From positions 1 to 5,137 of the forward strand of contig JAUVJV010000203.1 in NCBI GenBank assembly GCA_030592245.1: DNA of 5,137 bases. Direction: 5' to 3'. Under the pieces are notes generated by a model that saw only the letters and a list, made by a program, of their open reading frames with translations, ran no database searches and had not been told where the DNA came from. Source of the DNA: Candidatus Eiseniibacteriota bacterium. Its GTDB lineage: Bacteria > Arandabacterota > Arandabacteria > Arandabacterales > Arandabacteraceae. This document shows positions 1-5,137 of this stretch, one piece after another. Position 1 is the stretch's first letter. Each line of letters begins with the position of its first letter. Made by a program: the position numbers and the translations under genes.

Positions 1-1
1 G

Positions 2-1021
2 ATAGCCCGGGCGATCCACCTGCGCAGTGACCGCGGGGATGGACCCTTTGTCGCAGTCAATTGCGCCGCGCTGCCACAGGGTGTGCTGGAGAGCGAGCTC
101 TTCGGCCACGAGAAGGGGGCTTTCACGGGAGCAACCGCCCGGAGAAAAGGGAGATTCGAGATCGCCGATGGCGGCACCCTCCTGCTCGATGAGGTGGGTG
201 AGATGCCGCTCAGCACCCAGGTAAAGCTGCTCCGGGTGCTTGAAGAAGAGAAGTTCATGCGCGTCGGGGGATCCCAGGATGTCAATGTTGATGTGCGGGT
301 GATCGCCGCCACGAACAGCGACCTCAGACGTCTCGTGGAAGAGAGCCGCTTCCGGAGGGACCTCTACTACCGCCTCAATGTCGTGCCCGTGCACCTGCCG
401 GCCCTGAGGGAACGCCGGGATGACATCGAGACCATCTTCCTGGGGATCGTCGAGCAGACGCGTGTCGCCAACAAGGTCGAATTCGGCGGAATAACCCGGG
501 AAGCCCTTGGCGCCCTGGAGGCGTACTACTGGCCTGGAAACGTGAGGGAGCTTAAGAACCTCGCCGCGAACCTGCTGGTGCTTTCAGGCGGCAAGAGAAT
601 AGGCATAGAGGGTCTCCCCGACCACATAGTCAGACCCGATGAGATGCACCGCGACCTGCCCGTCAAGGCGGGCCGTCCGAGAGACGAGATCGAACGGGAC
701 TTGCTTTTCGGCCGGCTTGCCGAGATCGAGCACCGCGTGAACCAGTTGACCGAGCTGGTGCTCGATGTCCGCAACGCCGTTATGGAAGATCCGGCCCTTC
801 CGCGCAAGGGGCGTCCGGTCCCGGGCGCTGCGCGGTACGAGGAGATCAGGCCGGGCGATGACATTGTCCTGAGACCGGGCACGTCAATGAAGGAGGTCGA
901 GCGCGAACTCATCGAACGCACGCTTAAGGAAGTCGGCGGCAACAGAAAGAAGGCCGCCAAACACCTCGGCATCGGCGAGCGGACCCTCTACCGCCGCATG
1001 AAAGAATACGGTCTTTCCTAA
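2..1021 (+). CDS. Sigma-54-dependent transcriptional activator, Fis-type HTH (5' end missing)
   Basis: This gene encodes an enhancer-binding activator that uses ATP hydrolysis to remodel sigma-54 RNA polymerase. The frame is open from base 2, so the start, any sensor or receiver domain and the Walker A loop lie off the window; 339 residues are visible. In fragment numbering the AAA+ core shows VAVNCAAL (18-25), the sigma-54-contacting GAFTGA loop (39-44), Walker B GTLLLDE (58-64), sensor I IAATN (101-105), the arginine-finger region FRRDLYYRLNV (117-127) and sensor II WPGNVREL (177-184). A linker of about 75 residues follows, with a heptad pattern at 239-260. A Fis-like helix-turn-helix closes the protein (about 300-339; KKAAKHLGIGERTLYRRMKEYG). 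The stop is TAA at 1019-1021. The family is certain. The signal sensed and the targets cannot be read here, and it may be an NtrC-type response regulator or a GAF/PAS-sensor protein. Confidence 0.95.
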   Translation: MARAIHLRSDRGDGPFVAVNCAALPQGVLESELFGHEKGAFTGATARRKGRFEIADGGTLLLDEVGEMPLSTQVKLLRVLEEEKFMRVGGSQDVNVDVRVIAATNSDLRRLVEESRFRRDLYYRLNVVPVHLPALRERRDDIETIFLGIVEQTRVANKVEFGGITREALGALEAYYWPGNVRELKNLAANLLVLSGGKRIGIEGLPDHIVRPDEMHRDLPVKAGRPRDEIERDLLFGRLAEIEHRVNQLTELVLDVRNAVMEDPALPRKGRPVPGAARYEEIRPGDDIVLRPGTSMKEVERELIERTLKEVGGNRKKAAKHLGIGERTLYRRMKEYGLS

Positions 1022-1041
1022 AAGGAATACGATCTTTCCTA
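1001..1041. repeat. Tandem near-duplication across the activator stop codon
   Basis: Bases 1001-1020 and 1022-1041 match at 18 of 20 positions, giving two copies with a 21-base period. Copy 1 encodes the last codons of the activator (KEYGLS) and the first two bases of its stop codon. Copy 2 lies just downstream and is untranslated. The duplication also creates short inverted pairs (TTCCT/AGGAA at 1015-1027 and AGGAA/TTCCT at 1023-1040). It is probably a slippage or local duplication product. Confidence 0.85.
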
Positions 1042-1083
1042 GCCGGTACCGCCTCGGCCGGCGATTTGGCTTCCGGCTTCGCC
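1019..1083 (-). terminator. Possible weak terminator region for the convergent genes
   Basis: The gap between the activator stop and the ppdK stop contains short inverted repeats: GGCGA/TCGCC (1060-1064 with 1079-1083), GCCGG/CCGGC (1042-1046 with 1058-1062) and AGGAA/TTCCT (1023-1027 with 1036-1040). Read on the minus strand, the last is followed by TTTT, which is the closest thing to an intrinsic terminator for ppdK. The stems are only 5 bp, so the assignment is weak. No T-tract follows a hairpin on the plus strand. Confidence 0.25.
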
Positions 1084-1084
1084 T

Positions 1085-3850
1085 CTAAGGCGTGGGTGAC
1101 GGTACATCCACGCGGGCCTTGAGCAGCACTGCCCTGGCCGCGGCAAGTCTCGCAACGGGAATCCTGAACGGTGAACAGCTCACATAGTCGAGGCCGATCT
1201 CCTCGCAGAATATGATCGAACTCGGTTCCCCGCCATGCTCCCCGCAGATTCCGAGCTTAATATCCGGCCGCACTTTCCTGGCCTTGGTGACGGCGATCTT
1301 CATCAGTCCGCCCACACCGGTCCGGTCGAGGGCCTCAAAGGGGTCTCTCCGGACGATCCCGACATCTACGTATCTCCGGATCACCGGCCCGGTATCGTCC
1401 CGGCTGAAACCATAGGTCATCTGCGTGAGATCATTCGTCCCGAAGGAAAAGAACTCGGCAACCTTGGCCACTTCATCGGCGGTGACGCATGCCCTTGGTA
1501 TCTCGATCATCGTCCCTATAAGACAGTCGATATGCACCTTTTTCTTTTGCATGACACTCGCCGCGACACTCTGAGCCCTCTCCCTGATATATGAGAGCTC
1601 CCTGGCATCGCCGATGAGCGGAACCATGATTTCCGGCTCGACATCCACGCCCTCCAACTTGAGTTCACAGGCGGCCTCGACGATCGCCTTGACCTGCATG
1701 TCGTAGATCCACGGGTGGGTGATTCCAAGCCTGCAGCCCCTGTTTCCAAGCATGGGATTCACCTCTTCCAGGGCCGAAGTCTTCTCGAGGATCTTCTCCC
1801 TGGCAATACCCGTCTCCCGGGCCATCGCCTCAATCTCGGCAGCGGTCTTGGGCAGGAACTCGTGCAGCGGCGGATCGAGCAGGCGAATGGTCACCGGCTT
1901 GCCGGCCATGACCTTGAAGATCGCCTTGAAATCCTCCCGCTGGAGAGGTTCTATCTTGGCCAGGGCCTCCTGCTTCTCGGAGTGGGTCTCGGCCAGGATC
2001 ATCTGCCTCACCTTGTTGATCCGGTCCTCCTGGAAAAACATGTGCTCGGTCCGGCAGAGCCCGATGCCCTCCGCCCCGAACGCGAGGGCGGTACTCGACT
2101 GGTCGGGCTGGTCCGCGTTTGCCCGGACCCTCAGTCTCCTGCACTGATCCGCCCAGTCCATCACCTTCCTGTAGAGCTGGAATATCTCCGAATCCTCGGG
2201 AGCAAGCGATTTCTCGATCAGCACCCGCTCCACCTCGGACTTCACCGTGGGCACCTCGCCGAGGATCACCTCCCCGGTGCTACCGTCTATGGATAGGCTG
2301 TCGCCTTCCTTGATGACGTGCTCGCCGATCACCATCTGCTGCTTCTCGTAGCTGATATCAAGGGCCTCGCAACCCACAATACAGACCTTGCCGAGCTGCC
2401 TCGCGACCAGCGCGGCGTGTGAGGTCATGCCGCCCCGGGCGGTAAGGATCCCCTCTGCCTGGCTCATCCCTCCCACATCCTCGGGGCTTGTCTCCTCGCG
2501 GACGAGGATCACGGGCACTCCCCTCTCCGCCACGAAGTCCCTCACCTTTGCTGCGCTGAAGACGACCTGGCCGCTTGCCGCACCCGGGCCGGCATTGAGA
2601 CCGATTGTGACGATACGCTTCTCGAGCTTCGCCTTCTCCTTGCCCTTGACGTCGAAGACTGGTCTCAGGATATGGTTGAGCTGCTCCGGATCGATCCTCA
2701 ACAGTACAGTCTCCTTCTCGATCAGGCGCTGGTTGAACATGTCGAACGCGATCTTCAAGGCCGCAAGACCCGTGCGCTTGCCCGCACGCGTCTGAAGCAC
2801 CCAGAGATCATCCCTCTCGATGGTGAACTCTATGTCCTGCATATCCTTGAAATGGACCTCTAACTTCTCGCGCACCTCGAGGAGCTGGGCATAAGCCTCG
2901 GGCATTACCATTTCCAGGGACTCGAGTTTCGAGTCACCCTTCTGCACCTCGTTTATGGGCCGTGGGGTTCTGATACCGGCCACCACGTCCTCGCCCTGGG
3001 CGTTCAAGAGGTATTCACCGTAGAAAACATCCTCGCCCGTGGCGGGATTCCTGGTGAAGGCGACACCGGTTCCAGAGTCCTGGCCGATATTGCCGAACAC
3101 CATCGACTGGACATTGACGGCGGTGCCCCACTCATGCGGTATGTCGTTGATGCGCCGGTACTCGATGGCACGTCTGTTGTTCCAGGACTTGAAAACAGCG
3201 TTCACGGCCCCCCACAGCTGCTCATAGGGGTCCTCCGGGAAGTCAACGCCCTTCTCGCGCTTGATCAGGTCCTTGAACTGGGCCACCAGGTCCTTGAGGT
3301 CGTCAACATCGAGATCGGTGTCCCTGGTAACACCCTTTCCCTTCTTTTTGGCGGCGATCACGGTCTCGAAGGGATCCGGGATGGTGTCTTCCTGGGGCTT
3401 GAGTCCGAGCACGACGTCGCCGTACATCTGGACCAGCCTCCGGTAGCAATCATACGCGAATCGCTCATTGCCACCCTTCCCCAGGCCCTTCACGGTCTCA
3501 TCATTCAGGCCGATATTGAGGACCGAATCCATCATGCCGGGCATGGAAACCCTGGCTCCGGACCGGACTGAGACCAGCAGCGGGTTCTCCTTATCGCCGA
3601 ACCCCTTCCCCATCACCTGCTCAACCTTGCGCAGGTTGTGAAGCACTGCGGCTTCGAGTCCCTGCGGATACTGGCCGCCGTGGGCGGTGAAATAGGCGCA
3701 TACCGAGGTCGTGATCGTGAAGCCCGCCGGGATGGGGAGCCCAATCCTGGACATCTCGGCGAGGTTAGCCCCCTTGCCCCCCAGAAGCTCCCTGAATGAT
3801 GCATCACCGTCGGCCTTGTCGGCTCCGAAAAAGTATACGAGTCGTTCCAT
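1085..3850 (-). CDS. ppdK: Pyruvate, phosphate dikinase (EC 2.7.9.1)
   Basis: PPDK interconverts pyruvate + ATP + Pi and PEP + AMP + PPi in the cytoplasm, serving gluconeogenesis or PPi-linked glycolysis. The 921-residue product is complete. The N-terminal ATP-grasp domain has LLGGKGANLAEM (22-33), VRSGARVSMPGMMDSV (95-110) and TGVAFTRNPATGE (261-273). The swivelling phosphohistidine domain has GGMTSHAA with His478. The C-terminal PEP/pyruvate barrel has GLCRTEHMFF (Arg600), Arg656, Glu783, GTNDLTQ (Asn806, Asp807) and GICGEHGG (Cys869). These match the catalytic residues I recall for the Clostridium symbiosum enzyme, so it should be active. Thr476, two residues before His478, is the position phosphorylated by PPDK regulatory proteins in plants; no such regulator is in this window. 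The ATG at 3850 is supported by a good ribosome-binding site and the standard N-terminus. The protein is somewhat longer than the usual 870-900 residues, partly from a longer linker near 531-563. Confidence 0.98.
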   Translation of the reverse strand: MERLVYFFGADKADGDASFRELLGGKGANLAEMSRIGLPIPAGFTITTSVCAYFTAHGGQYPQGLEAAVLHNLRKVEQVMGKGFGDKENPLLVSVRSGARVSMPGMMDSVLNIGLNDETVKGLGKGGNERFAYDCYRRLVQMYGDVVLGLKPQEDTIPDPFETVIAAKKKGKGVTRDTDLDVDDLKDLVAQFKDLIKREKGVDFPEDPYEQLWGAVNAVFKSWNNRRAIEYRRINDIPHEWGTAVNVQSMVFGNIGQDSGTGVAFTRNPATGEDVFYGEYLLNAQGEDVVAGIRTPRPINEVQKGDSKLESLEMVMPEAYAQLLEVREKLEVHFKDMQDIEFTIERDDLWVLQTRAGKRTGLAALKIAFDMFNQRLIEKETVLLRIDPEQLNHILRPVFDVKGKEKAKLEKRIVTIGLNAGPGAASGQVVFSAAKVRDFVAERGVPVILVREETSPEDVGGMSQAEGILTARGGMTSHAALVARQLGKVCIVGCEALDISYEKQQMVIGEHVIKEGDSLSIDGSTGEVILGEVPTVKSEVERVLIEKSLAPEDSEIFQLYRKVMDWADQCRRLRVRANADQPDQSSTALAFGAEGIGLCRTEHMFFQEDRINKVRQMILAETHSEKQEALAKIEPLQREDFKAIFKVMAGKPVTIRLLDPPLHEFLPKTAAEIEAMARETGIAREKILEKTSALEEVNPMLGNRGCRLGITHPWIYDMQVKAIVEAACELKLEGVDVEPEIMVPLIGDARELSYIRERAQSVAASVMQKKKVHIDCLIGTMIEIPRACVTADEVAKVAEFFSFGTNDLTQMTYGFSRDDTGPVIRRYVDVGIVRRDPFEALDRTGVGGLMKIAVTKARKVRPDIKLGICGEHGGEPSSIIFCEEIGLDYVSCSPFRIPVARLAAARAVLLKARVDVPSPTP

Positions 3851-3858
3851 ATCAGCTA

Positions 3859-3869
3859 CACCCTTCCTT
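3859..3869 (-). promoter_or_regulatory. Ribosome-binding site of ppdK
   Basis: On the minus strand the sequence AAGGAAGGGTG lies 8 bases before the ATG at 3850. It is purine-rich with a near-consensus Shine-Dalgarno core and confirms the chosen start. Confidence 0.7.
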
Positions 3870-4001
3870 GAACGTCAGGTCCGTGCTCTCTTGTAGGATT
3901 GCCTTCCCATAAGGTTACAGCTCGATTATTGCCTTAAAGGTAATACCACCTGAGGCTTGGCCGCAAGGATTTTTGAGGGCCATGCATAGCAGGGCTTCCG
4001 C

Positions 4002-4017
4002 GTGTGCTGATGCACGC
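4002..4017. promoter_or_regulatory. Small hairpin GTGTGC-TGAT-GCACGC
   Basis: The arms 4002-4007 and 4012-4017 pair at five of six positions as DNA, with one further G-U pair in RNA, around a TGAT loop. The core GTGC/GCAC is exact. Its right arm overlaps the first copy of the 8-mer GCTGAAAC (4016-4023), which recurs in the palindrome 67 bases downstream. No T-tract follows, so it is not an intrinsic terminator. Its role is unknown. Confidence 0.4.
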
Positions 4018-4034
4018 TGAAACCGAATTATTAG

Positions 4035-4058
4035 TGAAATACCCTGACCTTAATTTCA
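4035..4058. promoter_or_regulatory. Spaced inverted repeat TGAAAT-N12-ATTTCA
   Basis: Two exact 6-base arms (4035-4040 and 4053-4058) face each other across 12 bases. The left arm shares TGAAA with the GCTGAAAC element nearby. This could be a spaced operator, but in such an AT-rich stretch a 6-base inverted repeat may arise by chance. Confidence 0.3.
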
Positions 4059-4069
4059 TTAGGTACCAT

Positions 4070-4091
4070 AGTTTCAGCAAATGCTGAAACT
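4070..4091. promoter_or_regulatory. Perfect 10+10 bp palindrome, candidate operator
   Basis: AGTTTCAGCA (4070-4079) is followed, after a two-base AA spacer, by its exact reverse complement TGCTGAAACT (4082-4091). It ends 7 bases before the Shine-Dalgarno of the small ORF and 21 bases before its ATG. Each arm contains GCTGAAAC, also present at 4016-4023. As DNA it looks like a dimeric regulator's binding site. As RNA it would form a 9-bp stem with an AAAT loop at the mRNA 5' end. No T-tract follows, so it is not a terminator. Confidence 0.65.
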
Positions 4092-4098
4092 CATGGCT

Positions 4099-4104
4099 GA
4101 GGTG
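4099..4104 (+). promoter_or_regulatory. Shine-Dalgarno of the small ORF
   Basis: GAGGTG at 4099-4104 stands 8 bases before the ATG at 4113. It is a near-perfect anti-16S match at ideal spacing. It is the main evidence that the small ORF is translated and that 4113, rather than the ATGs at 4081 or 4126, is the start. Confidence 0.65.
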
Positions 4105-4112
4105 AAAGAACA

Positions 4113-4289
4113 ATGTTGGAGATAAATGAACGAACCTACGCTGTGTTCGGAGCCCCATTTCTTTCAGAGAGAGTCAGGAGAGATGCCTATGAACGAGTTG
4201 CCAGGCTTCTGGATTTGTTAGGGATAGAGCCATTCGAAGAGAGCGCAACGAGTGACATCGCGGATAACATGGAACGGCCGGTCCCCTGA
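4113..4289 (+). CDS. Small hypothetical protein, 58 residues
   Basis: I do not recognise this protein. It runs from ATG 4113 to TGA 4287-4289. The first 15 residues (MLEINERTYAVFGAP) could form short strands. Residues 17-36 look like an amphipathic helix rich in Arg/Glu with regularly spaced Val/Leu (LSERVRRDAYERVARLLDLL). The last 18 residues are acidic and polar and probably disordered. There is no signal peptide, membrane segment or cysteine. A strong Shine-Dalgarno and a perfect palindrome precede it, which suggests a small autoregulated gene such as an orphan antitoxin or small DNA-binding protein, but no known fold is evident. By hand count 31 of 58 third codon positions are G/C, with several AGA, CGA, ATA and TTA codons, unlike the GC-rich neighbours. 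It could be a recent acquisition or the remnant of a longer gene. It converges with the protease gene, 22 bases away. Confidence 0.55.
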   Translation: MLEINERTYAVFGAPFLSERVRRDAYERVARLLDLLGIEPFEESATSDIADNMERPVP

Positions 4290-4315
4290 TTGAGATTCCA
4301 CTGCCTGCCTCTCAA
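4290..4315. terminator. Inverted repeat between convergent stops
   Basis: TTGAGA (4290-4295) and TCTCAA (4310-4315) are exact inverted copies around a 14-base loop. They lie between the small ORF stop and the protease stop, overlapping the latter. No T-tract follows on either strand, so a terminator role is only suggested by position. Confidence 0.25.
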
Positions 4316-5137
4316 GGCCTAAGGTAAAGGACCTTTGCGGGAGCATATCCCGGCGCCTCGACTATCACCACACCCGGTGCCACCTTCCCCAGGAGCGAGC
4401 CCAGGTCAACCTCCGCCGAACTGCCGGGCCCTACCATCCGGCGTCCGATCAGGCGTCCGGAGATATCGTAGAAGGAAACCGGCACACGGGTCCCCAGACC
4501 TGCCAGGCCGATGTGAAGGCTCGTACGAACCGGATTGGGATAGACCGTTAGCCCGGGTGAGATCTGCACGTCCGGAGTCAGACCCGCGAAGGGCAGGTAA
4601 TTGGAAGCATCACACGCCTGGAGAATACCCCATCCGTATAGAGTGTCCGGATCGGCGGCCCGGGTGCCTGTGGCCTTGACGGCGTCCATGACCTCCCGGG
4701 CAGTCCATGCCGGGTTCTTTTCCAGCACGAGGGCCAGGGCGCCCGCCGTGAGCGGACAGGCGAAGGAGGTACCGCTACCGCGCAGGTAGCCGGTCGCCGC
4801 GCCGGGATCCGCGACATATGTGGCATGGCCATGTGCCATGATGGTGGGCTTGATCCTGCCGTCATAGGTGGGGCCCTGCGAAGAGAAATACGCACGGTAG
4901 CCCAGAGAGTCAACTGCGCCTGCAGTGATCACGCTGTCGCCGTCGGCGGGAGCGAGAATGTACCTCCATGCGGAGGCCCCCGAATTCCCCGCGGCGTTTA
5001 CCACAACGATGCCATTGGCCGCCGCCTGGTCGGCGCAGATAGTGATAGGCGCAGTTTCCCCGTCCATGTCCTCATAGGTGTACCAGTCATTATAGCAGAG
5101 CGAGCTCGAGATTATCTGGGCCCCGAGGCTATCGGCC
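4312..5137 (-). CDS. Subtilisin-like serine protease (S8) with C-terminal sorting-type domain (5' end missing)
   Basis: This is the C-terminal 274 residues of a secreted peptidase of the S8 family; the frame is open to the window edge. In fragment numbering, VVVNAAGNSG (44-53) carries the oxyanion-hole Asn51, FSSQGP (84-89) is the conserved substrate-pocket stretch, and GSGTSFACP (121-129) holds the catalytic Ser124. The catalytic Asp and His, the signal peptide and any propeptide lie upstream off the window. The peptidase domain ends near LYGWGILQACDA (166-177). A tail of about 90 residues follows, with VYPNPV (198-203), SFYDISGRLIG (221-231) and a closing KVLYLRP. It resembles the type IX secretion (type A) or FlgD-like C-terminal domains of the Bacteroidetes/FCB group and probably serves export or surface anchoring. 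The stop is TGA at 4312-4314. The protease family is certain; the tail's function is inferred. Confidence 0.93.
   Translation of the reverse strand, partial: ADSLGAQIISSSLCYNDWYTYEDMDGETAPITICADQAAANGIVVVNAAGNSGASAWRYILAPADGDSVITAGAVDSLGYRAYFSSQGPTYDGRIKPTIMAHGHATYVADPGAATGYLRGSGTSFACPLTAGALALVLEKNPAWTAREVMDAVKATGTRAADPDTLYGWGILQACDASNYLPFAGLTPDVQISPGLTVYPNPVRTSLHIGLAGLGTRVPVSFYDISGRLIGRRMVGPGSSAEVDLGSLLGKVAPGVVIVEAPGYAPAKVLYLRP

Larger units (their letters stand above)
3851..4112. other. Divergent intergenic region, AT-rich centre
   Basis: This region separates ppdK (leftward) from the small ORF (rightward), so promoters for both should lie here. Its centre is much poorer in G+C than the genes (20 of 60 bases at 4021-4080 by hand count). 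I found no convincing -35/-10 pair. On the minus strand AATAAT at 3925-3930 resembles a -10 box but lacks a good -35 partner. The stretch contains GGTAATACC, palindromic around one central base (3939-3947), TAAGG/CCTTA (3910-3914 with 3932-3936), and the hairpin and inverted repeats listed separately. Confidence 0.6.

Noticed and set aside
526..972. 148-residue open frame on the minus strand inside the activator gene
   Set aside because: It is antisense to the AAA+ and HTH coding region, and its Ser/Arg-rich composition is typical of a shadow frame.
1715..2296. 193-residue open frame on the plus strand inside ppdK
   Set aside because: It is antisense to a clearly coding, fully conserved enzyme gene. 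Long antisense frames are expected in GC-rich DNA, and it shows no motif.
3920..3933. GG-N10-GC pattern upstream of ppdK on the minus strand, resembling a sigma-54 promoter
   Set aside because: The spacing fits, but the bases around the GC (GAGCT in place of TTGCA/T) match poorly. Such minimal patterns are frequent, and the activator nearby made it tempting.
4081..4125. 14-codon ORF starting in the palindrome and overlapping the small ORF, a possible leader peptide
   Set aside because: No Shine-Dalgarno precedes its ATG, the start lies inside the predicted hairpin, and there is no run of a regulatory amino acid.
3934..4158. 74-residue open frame on the minus strand across the intergenic region
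   Set aside because: It overlaps the better-supported small ORF and the palindrome on the opposite strand, and its protein shows no domain-like pattern.
4126..4222. Alternative frame from the ATG at 4126
   Set aside because: It encodes about 31 residues with no domain-like pattern, and the ribosome-binding site is better spaced for the ATG at 4113.

Overview
The window holds two complete genes and two genes cut by its edges. From left to right: the 3' end of a sigma-54-dependent activator (+ strand), a complete pyruvate phosphate dikinase gene (- strand), a probable 58-residue small protein behind a palindrome-rich intergenic stretch (+ strand), and the 3' end of a secreted subtilisin-like protease (- strand). 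I see no rRNA, tRNA, CRISPR array or insertion sequence.

The organism is a bacterium with GC-rich coding DNA. The protease ends in a beta-sandwich tail with a YPNP motif and a YDISGRL strand. Such tails are typical of the Fibrobacteres-Chlorobi-Bacteroidetes group and related candidate phyla (for example Zixibacteria, Eisenbacteria, Latescibacteria or WOR-3). The sigma-54 activator with a GAFTGA loop and the bacterial-type PPDK fit such a lineage but do not single one out. The assignment is inference from protein style only.

Layout: The activator (to 1021) and ppdK (1085-3850) converge on a 63-base gap that contains a near-perfect 20-base tandem duplication and several short inverted repeats, but no strong terminator. 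ppdK and the small ORF (4113-4289) diverge from a 262-base intergenic region (3851-4112). Its central part is markedly AT-rich (20 G/C of 60 bases at 4021-4080). It carries a 10+10 bp palindrome, a looser inverted repeat, a small hairpin and three copies of the 8-mer GCTGAAAC. The small ORF and the protease gene converge with 22 bases between their stop codons.

The genes do not form an obvious pathway. PPDK links pyruvate and PEP in central carbon metabolism, the activator would switch on unknown sigma-54 promoters, and the protease is an exported enzyme. The most unusual part is the palindrome, ribosome-binding site and small ORF unit at 4070-4289. It looks like a self-contained, possibly autoregulated small gene, and its codon use differs from its neighbours. 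I could not assign it to a family.
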